64,000 nt of DNA from Corynebacterium suedekumii (GTDB taxonomy: Bacteria > Actinomycetota > Actinomycetes > Mycobacteriales > Mycobacteriaceae): the NCBI RefSeq assembly GCF_030252185.1, contig NZ_CP126970.1, positions 1,364,001 through 1,428,000 of the forward strand, given 5' to 3'. A program made the position numbers and the translations under genes. Positions 44,146 through 53,052 of this stretch are shown here, piece by piece. The notes under the pieces are model-generated. The model ran no database searches. It was not told the DNA's origin and saw only the letters and a program-made list of their open reading frames with translations. Each line of letters starts with the position of its first letter. The stretch's first letter is position 1.

Positions 44146-44532
44146 CTAGAGCACCCGGAAGCTGGCCAGCTGCTGCCCGTCGAGCCGGGCGGCGAAGGCG
44201 TGGGCGTGGCCGGCGGCCACGGCCGTGCCGAAGATCTCCCCGTCCTCGCGCAGGTGCAGGGTGTCGATCCGAACCGGCCCGCGCCCGGCTCCCGCACCCG
44301 AGCGGAGCCGGGCGCTGACGTGTTTGCGCACCGGGTCGGCGAAGCTGCGCCGGGTCAGTTGCGTGGGCGGTCGCATCCCGAACGTCACCTCGAGGGCGAT
44401 CCGGACGAGTCCGGACGCGCGGTGCTGCACCGCCGGGGTGTTGTGCCGGGGTGGGGGAGGGGTGACGTCGATAAGCGGGGTCGGGGGAACCAGCACCTTG
44501 AGGTGCGTGAGTCCGGGGACAGGGGTCAACAT
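44146..44532 (-). CDS. Rv3235-family (DUF6459-like) protein
   Basis: 128 residues, MLTPVPGLTHLKVLVPPTPL, then VQHRASGLVRIALEVTFGMR, PVRIDTLHLREDGEIFGTAV and AFAARLDGQQLASFRVL. The architecture matches the small Rv3235-type family found just after secA in Corynebacteriales; function unknown. The longer frame continuing upstream through the divergent gene is not used. It is convergent with secA, 4 bp apart. Confidence 0.7.
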   Translation of the reverse strand: MLTPVPGLTHLKVLVPPTPLIDVTPPPPRHNTPAVQHRASGLVRIALEVTFGMRPPTQLTRRSFADPVRKHVSARLRSGAGAGRGPVRIDTLHLREDGEIFGTAVAAGHAHAFAARLDGQQLASFRVL

Positions 44533-44616
44533 GTGCTGCTCCTGGTGTCGGCAGGGCAGACGCGGGGTGGGCTGGGTACTATTGTGACACGTCAAAGGCG
44601 ATAGAGGGAGCAACGA

Positions 44617-45027
44617 GTGCGTGGACTGATTGTCGATTATGTGGGTGTCCTCGACGGCACCGAGGAAGACCAGCGACGGTGGAAGGATCTCTTCGCCGCC
44701 GCCCGGGCGAACGGGGTGGCCACCGCCATCCTGTCGAACGACCCCGGCGGCGCCGGAGCGGAGGGGATCCGCGAGTGGGAGTACCACGGGATCGTCGACG
44801 CGGTGCTGCTGTCCGGTGAGATCGGCACCGAAAAGCCCGAGGAGGCCGCGTTCGAGCGTGCCGCCGCGGCCATCGACCTGCCCATGAGCGACTGCGTCAT
44901 GGTCGACGACTCGATCCTCAACGTCCGAGCCGCCGTCGAGGCCGGCCTCGTCGGCGTGCTCTACCAGGTCTTCGACCGCGCGGTCATCGAGATCTGCTCC
45001 ATCTTCGACATCGAGGGCGAGTTCTAG
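44617..45027 (+). CDS. HAD-family hydrolase, short form
   Basis: 136 residues. Motif I is altered: LIVDYVGVLDGTEED has Asp followed by Tyr-Val-Gly-Val rather than DxDGT. Motif II Ser/Thr lies in TAILSNDPGGAG, motif III Lys in IGTEKPEEAAF, and motif IV in CVMVDDSILNVRAAVEAG. It is a cap-less or minimal HAD phosphatase with unknown substrate. GTG start with GAGGGAG upstream. The stop is directly followed by the next gene. Confidence 0.78.
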   Translation: MRGLIVDYVGVLDGTEEDQRRWKDLFAAARANGVATAILSNDPGGAGAEGIREWEYHGIVDAVLLSGEIGTEKPEEAAFERAAAAIDLPMSDCVMVDDSILNVRAAVEAGLVGVLYQVFDRAVIEICSIFDIEGEF

Positions 45028-45534
45028 GTGCGCGTCTACCTGCCCGCCACGTTCGGCATGCTCGCCGGCCTCAACGAGACCGGCACGCTCACCGCCCGCT
45101 CCGGCTGGGGCTTCGCCGTCACGCCCGCGCTGGTGGAGTTCTACACCGCCGGCGATGAGGAGGAGATCGCCCACGCCGCCTTCCTCGACGCCGCCGAGGC
45201 CTCCCTGCGGCTGCTCGCCGTCGGCGACGAGGAGACCTTCCCGCACCGTCGCGTGGTCCTCTCCGTCGACGTGGACGACTCCGTGGTGAGCGCGGAGCCG
45301 GACATGGGGGAGAGCGTCGTCCGGCTGACCCCGCCGCAGGTCTCGGTGGAGGACCTCGCCGCGATCCACATCGACATCGAGGAATCCGAGGCCGCCACCC
45401 GCGCCGCCGTCGAGGTCGTCGACGAGGCGGATCTCGGCGACGAGGGGGCTGAGCTGACCGTCGGTGACGCCCAGGACAATTTCATGGCCTTCTATGACCC
45501 GACTGAACTGCCCTTTCTCATCGAACTGCTCTGA
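45028..45534 (+). CDS. DUF6912 family protein
   Basis: 168 residues, MRVYLPATFGMLAGLNETGT, then GWGFAVTPALVEFYTAGDEE and HAAFLDAAEASLRLLAVGDE. It is an actinobacterial family of unknown function, nearly always next to the HAD gene as here (no gap between stop and GTG start). The acidic C-terminal half follows a regular beta/alpha pattern. Confidence 0.75.
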   Translation: MRVYLPATFGMLAGLNETGTLTARSGWGFAVTPALVEFYTAGDEEEIAHAAFLDAAEASLRLLAVGDEETFPHRRVVLSVDVDDSVVSAEPDMGESVVRLTPPQVSVEDLAAIHIDIEESEAATRAAVEVVDEADLGDEGAELTVGDAQDNFMAFYDPTELPFLIELL

Positions 45535-45562
45535 CGCGCCGTCCCGGTTGGTGGACATCGAA

Positions 45563-45593
45563 GTTACGTTGCCGTAGGCTACGGCAACGTAAC
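45563..45593. promoter_or_regulatory. Perfect 31-bp palindrome, probable operator of the reductase-desaturase operon
   Basis: GTTACGTTGCCGTAG, one central G, then the exact complement CTACGGCAACGTAAC. It ends 24 bp before the reductase start. The core TACGTTGCC/GGCAACGTA resembles binding sites of TetR-type repressors found ahead of fatty-acid desaturase and alkane genes in Corynebacteriales; the actual regulator is not in the window. An RBS (AAAGGAGGGG) follows. Confidence 0.7.
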
Positions 45594-45617
45594 ATTTGTA
45601 TTCAAAAGGAGGGGTCG

Positions 45618-46661
45618 ATGCCCACGTCACCCGATGGACTGGCCAGCGTCCGAGGCATACTCCGGCGCTTCACCACGCCACTGCTGCCCGACGACTACAC
45701 CATGCTGGTCAACCCACTGTGGTCCCGACGGGAGCTCCGCGGCAAGATCGTCAGCGTCGAACGCTTCCCCGACGACACCATCCACCTGACCATCCGGCCC
45801 GGCTGGGGTGTGCCCGTCGACTTCCAGGCCGGCCAGTACATCGGCATCGGCCTGCGTGTCGACGGCCGCTTCACCTGGCGCAGCTATTCCCTCACCAACG
45901 CCCCCGACACCAGCGACGGGCTGTTCTCCATCACCATCCGCGCCGTGGAGAAGGGCAAGCTGTCCAACCACCTCATCGGCACCGCGAAGCCGGGCATCAA
46001 CGTCCGCCTCGCCGCCCCCGCCGGCGACTTCTACCTCACCGACCCGCTGCCCGAGAAGATCCTCTTCGTCACCGCCGGCTCCGGCGTCACCCCCGTCATC
46101 GCCATGCTGCGCTCCCTCGAGGAGAAGCGACAGAGCACCGACATCACGGTCGTCCACTCCGTCCGCAACGCCGACGACGTCATCTTCGGCGACGTCCTCG
46201 CCGACTACGACGCCCACATCCAGGTCACCTCCGAACAGGGCCGCGTCTCACCCGCCGTCCTCGAGGAGCTCGTCCCCGACTACGCCGACCGCGTCGTCTA
46301 CGCCTGCGGCCCCGCCACCATGCTCGACGAGCTGGAGACCTGGGCCAAGGACAAAGACATGGAGATCCGCGTCGAACGCTTCACCCTCGACCGCGCCTCC
46401 GACGCCAAGGGCGGGACCATCACCTTCGCCCGCGCCAACGTCGAAACCACCGCCGACGGCGCCACCACCATCCTCGAGGCTGGCGAACAGGCCGGCGTCC
46501 AGATGCCCTTCGGCTGCCGCATGGGCATCTGCCAGACCTGCGTCCGGGAGCTTGTCGACGGCCACGTCCACGACCTGCGCACCGGCGACACCAAGGAACC
46601 CGGCTCCCGCATCCGCACCTGCGTCGGCGTGGCCGCCGGCGACGTCGTCATCGACGCCTAA
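45618..46661 (+). CDS. Ferredoxin reductase with C-terminal 2Fe-2S domain (desaturase electron donor)
   Basis: 347 residues. FAD-binding region (GQYIGIGLRVDGRFTWRSYS, LTNAP), NAD-binding region (ILFVTAGSGVTPVIAMLRSL, YACGPATMLDELETW), and a plant-type ferredoxin domain with cysteines in PFGCRMGICQTCVRELVDG and RTCVGVAAGDV. It passes electrons from NAD(P)H to the adjacent desaturase, like Rv3230c to DesA3. ATG start with AGGAGGGG upstream; 20 bp to the next gene. Confidence 0.9.
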   Translation: MPTSPDGLASVRGILRRFTTPLLPDDYTMLVNPLWSRRELRGKIVSVERFPDDTIHLTIRPGWGVPVDFQAGQYIGIGLRVDGRFTWRSYSLTNAPDTSDGLFSITIRAVEKGKLSNHLIGTAKPGINVRLAAPAGDFYLTDPLPEKILFVTAGSGVTPVIAMLRSLEEKRQSTDITVVHSVRNADDVIFGDVLADYDAHIQVTSEQGRVSPAVLEELVPDYADRVVYACGPATMLDELETWAKDKDMEIRVERFTLDRASDAKGGTITFARANVETTADGATTILEAGEQAGVQMPFGCRMGICQTCVRELVDGHVHDLRTGDTKEPGSRIRTCVGVAAGDVVIDA

Positions 46662-46681
46662 AGGCCCAAAGGAGAATCACC

Positions 46682-48001
46682 ATGGCAATCGACAACATCA
46701 AGGCATACTCCCACCTCACCGACGAGGACATCCGCGAAATCGGCCGCCGCCTCGACGCCATCAAGGAGGAGTTCGAGTCAGACCTCGGCGAGAAGGACGT
46801 CCGCTACATCAAGGGACTCATCCGCACCCAGCGCTACATCGAGTTCGCCGGCCGCGGAGCCCTCCTCTTCTCCGGCCGCCGCCCCTTCTGGATCGCCGGC
46901 GTCGCCCTGCTCTCCCTGTCCAAGATCCTCGAGAACCTCGAGATCGGACACAACGTCATGCACGGCCAGTGGGACTGGATGAACGACCCCGAAATCCACT
47001 CCTCCACCTGGGAATGGGACAACGTCTGCCCCTCCTCCCAGTGGATGCACACCCACAACTTCGCCCACCACAAGTACACCAACATCCTCGGCATGGACAC
47101 CGACGTCGGCTACGGCGTCCTGCGCGTCACCCGCGACCGCAAATGGAACGCCATGCACGCCTTCCAGCCGCTCATCAACGCCACCCTCGCGTCCCTGTTC
47201 CAGTGGGCCGTCGGCTTCTACGACGTCGAGCTGGGCAAGCTCGCCGCCGGCCGTACCACCTGGAAGGAGACCGCCCCGAAGTTCTGGGAGACCGTCCGCA
47301 AGGCCGGCACCCAGGGCCTGCGCGACTACGTGCTCTACCCGGCCCTGTCCGGCCCCAACTTCATGAGCACCGTCTCCGCCAACGCCACCGCCAACTTCGT
47401 CCGCTCCGTGTGGGCCTACGCCGTCATCTTCTGCGGTCACTTCCCCGACGAGGCCGAGACCTTCACCAAGGAACAGTGGAAGAACGAGACCCACGACGAG
47501 TGGTACCTCCGCCAGATGCTCGGCTCCGCCAACTTCCGAGGCGGCAAGATCCTCACCATCCTCTCCGGCAACCTCAACTACCAGATCGAGCACCACATCT
47601 ACCCGGACATGCCGTCCAACCGCCTCGCCGAGATCGGCACGCGTGTCGAGGCCATCTGCCGCGAGTTCGACCTGCCCTACAACACCGACTCCTTCCCCGC
47701 CCAGCTGCTCAAGGTCCAGCGCACCCTGCTCAAGCTGTCGGTGCCCAACAAGTACCTCGCCGCCGACCGGGACAACGCCCCCGAGGTCCGCTCCAACGCC
47801 GTGTGGACCAAGTACCCCGAGGTCGCCGAGAAGCTCTGGGTCGGCGCCTCCGAGACCGGTGAGCGCTCCGGTCTGCGCACCGCCCTGCCGCTGCTCGAGC
47901 AGGTCCGGCCCACGTTGAAGGAGGGCCTGCTCAACTTCACCGGCCGCACCCCGGAATGGCGAAAGAAGGTCGCCGCCGCGGAGGCCGCACAGCTGGCCTA
48001 G
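46682..48001 (+). CDS. Membrane fatty-acid desaturase (DesA3-like acyl-CoA desaturase)
   Basis: 439 residues with the three His boxes of membrane di-iron desaturases: EIGHNVMHGQWDW, MHTHNFAHHKYTN and YQIEHHIYPDMPS. The hydrophobic segments (FWIAGVALLSLSKIL, then ATLASLFQWAVGFYDVEL) span the membrane. It introduces a double bond (probably delta-9) into acyl chains, using the reductase encoded 20 bp upstream. The start ATG has AAAGGAGAATC ahead of it. Confidence 0.9.
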   Translation: MAIDNIKAYSHLTDEDIREIGRRLDAIKEEFESDLGEKDVRYIKGLIRTQRYIEFAGRGALLFSGRRPFWIAGVALLSLSKILENLEIGHNVMHGQWDWMNDPEIHSSTWEWDNVCPSSQWMHTHNFAHHKYTNILGMDTDVGYGVLRVTRDRKWNAMHAFQPLINATLASLFQWAVGFYDVELGKLAAGRTTWKETAPKFWETVRKAGTQGLRDYVLYPALSGPNFMSTVSANATANFVRSVWAYAVIFCGHFPDEAETFTKEQWKNETHDEWYLRQMLGSANFRGGKILTILSGNLNYQIEHHIYPDMPSNRLAEIGTRVEAICREFDLPYNTDSFPAQLLKVQRTLLKLSVPNKYLAADRDNAPEVRSNAVWTKYPEVAEKLWVGASETGERSGLRTALPLLEQVRPTLKEGLLNFTGRTPEWRKKVAAAEAAQLA

Positions 48002-48029
48002 CCTCCTGAGTGTCCCTTCGGGTGGCACG

Positions 48030-48060
48030 AACTCCTCGGAATCACGGATTCCGGGGAGTT
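48030..48060 (+). terminator. Rho-independent-like terminator after the desaturase gene
   Basis: AACTCCTCGGAATC pairs with GATTCCGGGGAGTT around an ACG loop, a 14-bp stem with one G-T pair, followed by TCTGCTACC. It lies 29 bp after the stop codon. Between it and rsgA (48061-48195) I see no gene. Confidence 0.7.
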
Positions 48061-48195
48061 TCTGCTACCCCAATTTCCGGGGACGGTTCATTGCGCACCA
48101 GTTGTCCCCCGAAATCCCGGATTCACCGGCATAACTGGCGTGGAAAGCGCCACTGGCGCCCTGGCGGGTGGGATGCGCCGGCGGTTCCGCGCGCG

Positions 48196-49194
48196 TCACA
48201 TCTCCCAGTCGTTGTTGGTGCGCAGCGCTTCGAGGAGTTTGCGGACGGCGGCCACACGGCGGCCACCGGCGGAGTCCTCGGGGAAGCTGTCCAGGGCGCA
48301 CTCGGGGTCGGCCGGCGGGCCGAGGTGGGTGCAGCCGCGGGGGCAGTCCTCGGTGGCGTCGGCGAGGTCGTCGAAGACGCCGATGACGGTGTCGGCGTCG
48401 ACGTGGGCGAGGCCGAAGGAGCGGATGCCGGGGGTGTCGATGATCCAGCCGCCGGCGGGCAGGGGCAGGGCGACGGACTGGGTGGAGGTGTGGCGGCCCT
48501 TGCCCACGCCGGAGACTTCGCCGGTCTCGCGGTCGGCGTCGGGGACGAGGCGGTTGACCAGGGTGGATTTGCCGACGCCGGAGTGGCCGATGAGGGCGGT
48601 GATGTGGCCGGCGATGAGCTTCTCCACGTCGGCGAGGGGGTCGTCGATGCCGGCGGTGACGACGGTGACGTCGAGATCCGCGAATTCGGCGGCGAACTCG
48701 GTAGGGTCGGCGAGGTCGGATTTGGTGAGGCAGAGGATGGGGTGGAGGTTGCCCACGAAGGCGGCGATGAGGGCGCGTTCGACGAAGCCGGCCCGGGGTG
48801 GGGGATCGGCGACGGCGGTGACGATGAGCAGCTGGTCGGCGTTGGCGACGACGATGCGTTCGTAGGGGTCGGTGTCGTCGGCGGTGCGGCGTAGGACGGA
48901 GGTGCGTTCCGCCAGTTTGACGATCCGCCCGAGGGTGTCCTTCTTGCCGGAGGTGTCGCCGACGATGCCGACGCGGTCACCGACCTCGATGGGGGTGCGG
49001 CCGAGTTCGCGGGCGCGCATGGTGACGATGGTGTCATCCCGGCCGTCGAGGACCACGCCCCAGCGGCCGCGGTCCTTGGTCACGACCATGCCGAATTCGG
49101 CGTCGTCATGCGCCGGGCGGTCCTTGGTCCGGGGCCGGGTGCCCTTCGGAGGCCGGACCCGGACGTCGGATTCGTCCCAGTTCCGCTTACCCAT
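48196..49194 (-). CDS. rsgA: Ribosome small-subunit-dependent GTPase A
   Basis: 332 residues: OB-fold N-terminus ([20 protein letters not shown]), a circularly permuted GTPase with [10 protein letters not shown] (G4) before [20 protein letters not shown] (G1) and [17 protein letters not shown] (G3), and a zinc site with C, C, H, C in [19 protein letters not shown]. It helps late 30S maturation. It overlaps aroA by 8 bp and is transcribed with it. Confidence 0.92.
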   Translation of the reverse strand: MGKRNWDESDVRVRPPKGTRPRTKDRPAHDDAEFGMVVTKDRGRWGVVLDGRDDTIVTMRARELGRTPIEVGDRVGIVGDTSGKKDTLGRIVKLAERTSVLRRTADDTDPYERIVVANADQLLIVTAVADPPPRAGFVERALIAAFVGNLHPILCLTKSDLADPTEFAAEFADLDVTVVTAGIDDPLADVEKLIAGHITALIGHSGVGKSTLVNRLVPDADRETGEVSGVGKGRHTSTQSVALPLPAGGWIIDTPGIRSFGLAHVDADTVIGVFDDLADATEDCPRGCTHLGPPADPECALDSFPEDSAGGRRVAAVRKLLEALRTNNDWEM

Positions 49195-50464
49195 GGACCA
49201 TGTCCGCCCACATGGTCTCGAACCCGGGGAGGGTCTTGGCGGTGGTGGCGATGTTCTCCACCTCGACGCCCTCGACGGCCAGGCCGATGATGGCGCCGGC
49301 GGTGGCCATGCGGTGGTCAGCGTAGGAGTGCCACAACCCGCCGTGGAGCGGGGCGGGGGTGATGGCGAGGCCGTCGGGAAGCTCCTCGCAGGTGCCGCCG
49401 AGGCGGTTGATCTCGGTGCACAGGGCGGCCAGCCGGTCGGTCTCGTGGCCGCGCAGGTGGGCGATGCCGGTGAGCTCGGAGGGGGAGGAGGCCAGCGCCG
49501 CGAGTGCCGCGACAGTGGGGGTGAGCTCACCGATGTCGGACATGTCGATCGAGATGCCCGCCAGGCGGCCGCCCTCCGGGCCGGTGACTTCGAGGTCGTG
49601 GCCGGGGCCCTGGGTGGCGGAGATGATCTCCACGGAACAGCCCATGCGCTCGAGGATGTCGCGGATGACGTCTCCGGGCTGGGTGGTGGCCAGGGGCCAG
49701 TCGCGGACGCGAACCACGCCGCCGGTGACGGCCGCGGCGGCGAGGAAGGGGGTGGCGTTGGACAGGTCGGGTTCGACGCGCCAGGTCCGGCCCTGGATGG
49801 GGCCGGGGTGGACGGTCCATTCGTTCTCGGACTGGTCGACAGTGACGCCGGCGTGGCGGAGCATGGCGACGGTCATCTCGATGTGCGGCAGGCTCGGCAG
49901 TTTGCCGCCGACGTGCCGGACGGTCACGCCTTTGGTGTAGCGGGGGGCGGCGAGCAGGAGGCCGGAGACGAACTGGGAGGAGGCGGAGGCGTCGATCTCG
50001 ACGGTGCCGCCTTCGGGTGCGCCGTCGGCGGTGACGGTGAAGGGGAGCCGGTCGCCGTCGATACGCACGCCGAGGGTGCGCAGGGCGTCGAGAATCGTCG
50101 ACATCGGGCGGGTGCGGGCCTGCGGGTCGCCGTCGAAGACGACGGTGCCGGAGGCGAGCGCGGCGACGGGCGGGACGAAGCGCATGACGGTGCCGGCGAG
50201 GCCGCACTCCACCTCGCCGCCGTGGAGTGGTGCGGGGTCGATGCGGACGACGCCGTCGGTGTCGCGGATGCCCACGCCGAGGGTGCTCAGGGCTCCGGCC
50301 ATGAGGGCGGTGTCGCGGGAGTGCAGGGCGCCCTCGATGACGGAGGGGTAGTCGGCCAGCGCGGCGAGAATGTAGGCACGGTTGGTGATCGACTTGGAGC
50401 CGGGGATGTGCTGGGTCCACCGGATCGGTCCGTGAGCTGTGGGCGCGAGCCAGTTGTCGGTCAT
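49187..50464 (-). CDS. aroA: 3-phosphoshikimate 1-carboxyvinyltransferase (EPSP synthase)
   Basis: 425 residues. Substrate-binding signatures [92 protein letters not shown] and [15 protein letters not shown]. It joins shikimate-3-phosphate and PEP for aromatic amino acids. Start ATG 50464 lies 7 nt after TATTAT, which suits a leaderless mRNA; ATG 50473 would add three residues but falls inside that hexamer. Divergent from yedK. Confidence 0.92.
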   Translation of the reverse strand: MTDNWLAPTAHGPIRWTQHIPGSKSITNRAYILAALADYPSVIEGALHSRDTALMAGALSTLGVGIRDTDGVVRIDPAPLHGGEVECGLAGTVMRFVPPVAALASGTVVFDGDPQARTRPMSTILDALRTLGVRIDGDRLPFTVTADGAPEGGTVEIDASASSQFVSGLLLAAPRYTKGVTVRHVGGKLPSLPHIEMTVAMLRHAGVTVDQSENEWTVHPGPIQGRTWRVEPDLSNATPFLAAAAVTGGVVRVRDWPLATTQPGDVIRDILERMGCSVEIISATQGPGHDLEVTGPEGGRLAGISIDMSDIGELTPTVAALAALASSPSELTGIAHLRGHETDRLAALCTEINRLGGTCEELPDGLAITPAPLHGGLWHSYADHRMATAGAIIGLAVEGVEVENIATTAKTLPGFETMWADMVHG

Positions 50465-50470
50465 GTCGTC

Positions 50471-50477
50471 CATAATA
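50471..50477. promoter_or_regulatory. Overlapping divergent -10 elements of aroA and yedK
   Basis: On the plus strand CATAAT (50471-50476) ends 6 nt before the yedK ATG. On the minus strand TATTAT (50477-50472) ends 7 nt before the aroA ATG at 50464. The start codons are only 18 bp apart, so the two leaderless promoters must share DNA and cannot be occupied together. Confidence 0.55.
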
Positions 50478-50482
50478 GGGTC

Positions 50483-51145
50483 ATGTGCGGTCGTTTTGTC
50501 CTGTTCACCACTGGTGAGTCCCTCCTCGCCCGCGCCGGCGAACTCCCCGGCGTCACCGAGGTCCATGCCCCCGAGGGCACGCCCGGGCCGCGGTACAACC
50601 TGGCGCCGACGCAGGTGGTGCCGGTCGTGCGTGTCGACGCCGCCGTGGCCACCGTCGCCCCCTCCCGCTGGGGTCTGCTCCCGCACTGGAAGAAGGACGA
50701 GACCGGCCCGCCGCTGTTCAACGCCCGCGGCGAGACGGTGGCCACCAAGCCGAGTTTCCGGGACGCCTTCCGGGCCCAGCGCGGGCTCATCCCCATGGAC
50801 GGCTACTACGAATGGCACGACGACGGCACGGGCAAGCGGCCCTACTTCGTCAGCTCGGGGGAGATCATGTGGGCGGCGGCGTTGTGGGCGACGGGGCTGG
50901 GGAGGTTGTCGTCGACGATCGTCACCACCGCGGCCGTCGAGCCGATGGCGTGGCTGCACGACCGGCTGCCGCGGATCCTCACGGACGAGGAGATCGGGCA
51001 GTGGACCACCGGCACCCCGGAGCAGGCCGCCGAACTGCTGCACCCGACGCCGGTGGACTACCTGCAGACGTGGTCGGTGCGCCCAGTGGACCGGGCCGTG
51101 GGCAACGTGCGCAACGACTACGCGGAGCTGATCGCGGAGAACTGA
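50483..51145 (+). CDS. SRAP-family abasic-site shield protein (YedK/HMCES)
   Basis: 220 residues. Cys2 (MCGRFVLFT) forms the thiazolidine crosslink to abasic sites in single-stranded DNA. The other family residues are visible: Asn in [16 protein letters not shown], Glu in [11 protein letters not shown] and His in [10 protein letters not shown]. It protects abasic sites during replication. Leaderless start predicted. Its 3' end overlaps the convergent ybaK gene by 28 bp. Confidence 0.9.
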   Translation: MCGRFVLFTTGESLLARAGELPGVTEVHAPEGTPGPRYNLAPTQVVPVVRVDAAVATVAPSRWGLLPHWKKDETGPPLFNARGETVATKPSFRDAFRAQRGLIPMDGYYEWHDDGTGKRPYFVSSGEIMWAAALWATGLGRLSSTIVTTAAVEPMAWLHDRLPRILTDEEIGQWTTGTPEQAAELLHPTPVDYLQTWSVRPVDRAVGNVRNDYAELIAEN

Positions 51146-51606
51146 GCCCCGGTCACCTCGGCCAGATCACGAGGGGACAGGGCGATGTCGAGCCCGCGGC
51201 GCCCACCGGAGACATAGACGGTGTCCGCGGCGGCGACGGAGGAGTCGATGAGGGTGGGCAGCGGATTCTTCTGCCCGATGGGGGAGATCCCGCCGGTGAC
51301 GTACCCGGAGGAGCGTTGGGCGCGGGCCGGGTCGGCCATGCCCAGACGCGGGACGCCGAAGGCCGCGGCCGCCTTCTTCAGCGACAGGGAGCTGGTCACC
51401 GGCACGCAGCACACGCCGAGGCCGGAGCCGAGGTCGACCACCAGGGTCTTGAGGATCAGGCCCGGATCCACGTCGAGGGCCGCGGCGGCGTGCTCGCCGA
51501 AGTGGGACGTGCCGGCGGTGAAGGTGTGCAGGTGGTGGGGGACGGCGGCGTCGACAAGCACGCGGACGGCGGCGGTCGGCGCGGCGGGGGACTTCCTCTT
51601 GGCCAT
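51118..51606 (-). CDS. ybaK: YbaK/EbsC-family Cys-tRNA(Pro) deacylase
   Basis: 162 residues with [20 protein letters not shown] (active-site Lys), [20 protein letters not shown] and [20 protein letters not shown]. The family hydrolyses mischarged Cys-tRNA(Pro) in trans. The start at [10 protein letters not shown] (ATG 51606) is preferred; the longer frame reaches into sigH. Convergent overlap with the SRAP gene. Confidence 0.85.
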   Translation of the reverse strand: MAKRKSPAAPTAAVRVLVDAAVPHHLHTFTAGTSHFGEHAAAALDVDPGLILKTLVVDLGSGLGVCCVPVTSSLSLKKAAAAFGVPRLGMADPARAQRSSGYVTGGISPIGQKNPLPTLIDSSVAAADTVYVSGGRRGLDIALSPRDLAEVTGAQFSAISSA

Positions 51607-51630
51607 GGAAACCATTATGACCGCCTGCCC

Positions 51631-51636
51631 TAGAAT
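51631..51636 (+). promoter_or_regulatory. -10 element for a leaderless sigH transcript
   Basis: TAGAAT is followed after 7 nt by the sigH ATG (51644). A GGAA at 51607-51610 lies about 20 bp further up and could be a -35-like element of a SigH-type promoter, but no matching GTT -10 is evident, so autoregulation remains unproven. Confidence 0.45.
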
Positions 51637-51643
51637 GGGCCCC

Positions 51644-52255
51644 ATGACGGACACCGAGCTCACCACCCGCTTCGAGGAGGAGGCCCTGCCCCTGCTCGAC
51701 CAGCTCTACGGCGGCGCGCTGCGGATGACCCGCAACCCCTCGGACGCCGAGGACCTCGTCCAGGAGACGTTCCTCAAGGCGTACAAGGCCTTCGGATCCT
51801 TCAAGGAGGGCACCAACCTCAAGGCGTGGCTCTACCGGATCATGACCAACACCTACATCAACACCTACCGGAAGAAGCAGCGCCAGCCGCACCAGTCCTC
51901 TGCCGAGGACGTCTCCGACCACCAGCTCTATACCACCAGCTCCCACGACTCGACGGGCCTGGAGTCCGCCGAGGTCAAGGCCCTGAAGAACATGCCCGAC
52001 GGCAAGATCGCCGACGCCATGAACGAACTGTCCGAGGACTACCGCATGGTCGTCTACTACGCCGACGTCGAGGGCCTGGCCTACAAGGAGATCGCCGAGA
52101 TCATGGGCACCCCGCTCGGCACCGTCATGAGTCGGCTCCACCGGGGAAGAAAACAGCTGCGGCAGGCGTTGAAGGATGTAGCGCACGAACAGGGCATCGG
52201 CCTCGACCACCCTGACATGACCGAAGCGACCGACACGAAAGCGGGCGAGAAATGA
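51644..52255 (+). CDS. sigH: ECF sigma factor SigH
   Basis: 203 residues. Region 2 [37 protein letters not shown] and [20 protein letters not shown]; region 4 [40 protein letters not shown]. SigH directs the thiol-oxidative and heat stress regulon in Corynebacteriales. Its stop overlaps the start of the anti-sigma gene (ATGA), the conserved arrangement. Confidence 0.95.
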   Translation: MTDTELTTRFEEEALPLLDQLYGGALRMTRNPSDAEDLVQETFLKAYKAFGSFKEGTNLKAWLYRIMTNTYINTYRKKQRQPHQSSAEDVSDHQLYTTSSHDSTGLESAEVKALKNMPDGKIADAMNELSEDYRMVVYYADVEGLAYKEIAEIMGTPLGTVMSRLHRGRKQLRQALKDVAHEQGIGLDHPDMTEATDTKAGEK

Positions 52256-52521
52256 ACGCGGACCCCCGGGACCCCAGCGACTGCCGCGGAAACTGCGACG
52301 AGGTCCACGCCAACCTCTGCGCCCTCTTCGACGAGGACACCACCGAGGAACAGGCCCGCGAGCTCATCCGCCAGATCTCCGAGTGCCCGGCCTGCTTCGC
52401 CCGCCTGCAGTCCGAACGCGAGATCCGTGCCCTGGTACGCAAGTGCTGCACCGCGCAGTCCGCGCCCGCCACCCTCCGGCAGCGCATCACCATGGAGATC
52501 CGGGTGACCCGACGGGGCTGA
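52252..52521 (+). CDS. rshA: Anti-sigma factor RshA (ZAS-like), altered zinc motif
   Basis: 89 residues: [20 protein letters not shown], then [20 protein letters not shown]. The classical zinc-associated anti-sigma motif is His-x3-Cys-x2-Cys. Here the two cysteines (CPAC) are present but Gln stands where His is expected (QISECPAC); an upstream His (EVHANL) and Cys remain. Two more cysteines (RKCCTAQ) follow. It should bind SigH and release it on disulfide stress. Translationally coupled to sigH. Confidence 0.85.
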   Translation: MNADPRDPSDCRGNCDEVHANLCALFDEDTTEEQARELIRQISECPACFARLQSEREIRALVRKCCTAQSAPATLRQRITMEIRVTRRG

Positions 52522-52560
52522 TCCGGAGCTGATCCGGCGGGGCGACAGCCCTACCAAAGA

Positions 52561-52602
52561 AGACCGCCCACCGGCCAGCAGTTGCTGGGCCGGTGGGCGG
52601 TC
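52561..52602. terminator. Strong bidirectional hairpin between rshA and bL37
   Basis: AGACCGCCCACCGGCC pairs perfectly with GGCCGGTGGGCGGTCT (16 bp) around a 10-nt loop. It lies 39 bp after rshA and 20 bp after the bL37 stop on the other strand, so it serves both. Confidence 0.8.
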
Positions 52603-52622
52603 TCGTCGCCGTGTCCTAGTGT

Positions 52623-52697
52623 TTAGGAGTTGGGGCGCTTACCGTGGTTGGCGCCCTTCTTGCGGCGGTCCTTACGCTTGCGACCACGCTTGCTCAT
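52623..52697 (-). CDS. Ribosomal protein bL37 (AURKAIP1/COX24-like mini-protein)
   Basis: Only 24 codons: MSKRGRKRKDRRKKG, then ANHGKRPNS and a stop. It is extremely basic and matches the tiny ribosomal protein bL37 found in Actinobacteria, known from mycobacterial 50S structures and encoded between sigH-rshA and whiB1. The ATG has CTAGGAGAATC upstream. It is short enough to be missed by most ORF finders. Confidence 0.85.
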   Translation of the reverse strand: MSKRGRKRKDRRKKGANHGKRPNS

Positions 52698-52791
52698 GTG
52701 ATTCTCCTAGGTGGGATTGAACTTCTTCGACTCCCACCAACTCTAGCGTCAGGGGTGCGCCGCGGAAAATTCGGGTTGCTCGCCGGGGTGA

Positions 52792-53052
52792 CTAGGCGGC
52801 GACGCGGGAGCGGTTGCGGCCGCGGTTGTTGCGGCGCTTGAGGGCGCGGCGCTCGTCCTCGGACATGCCGCCCCAGACGCCGGCGTCCTGGCCGGTCTCC
52901 AGGGCCCACTTCAGGCACATGGAGGTGACGGGGCAGCGGTTGCAGACGACCTTCGCCTTCGCGATCTGGGTGAGGGCGGGGCCGGAGTTACCGACCGGGA
53001 AGAACAGCTCCGGGTCTTCGTCGCGGCAGACAGCTTCGTGGCGCCAATCCAT
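52792..53052 (-). CDS. whcE: WhiB1-type regulator
   Basis: 86 residues with the four cluster cysteines in HEAVCRDEDPELFFPVGN and VVCNRCPVTSMCLKWALETG, the GVWGGMSEDERRALKRR turn and an Arg/Asn-rich tail (NNRGRNRSRVAA) for DNA binding. The location near sigH-rshA is that of Rv3219 (WhiB1) and C. glutamicum whcE, which acts in thiol and heat stress. AAGGAGAATG precedes the ATG. Confidence 0.9.
   Translation of the reverse strand: MDWRHEAVCRDEDPELFFPVGNSGPALTQIAKAKVVCNRCPVTSMCLKWALETGQDAGVWGGMSEDERRALKRRNNRGRNRSRVAA

Noticed and set aside
44146..45630. A 494-codon minus-strand frame from 45630 to 44146
   Set aside because: Only the last 128 codons (from ATG 44532) resemble a known family; the rest is antisense to the HAD and DUF6912 genes.
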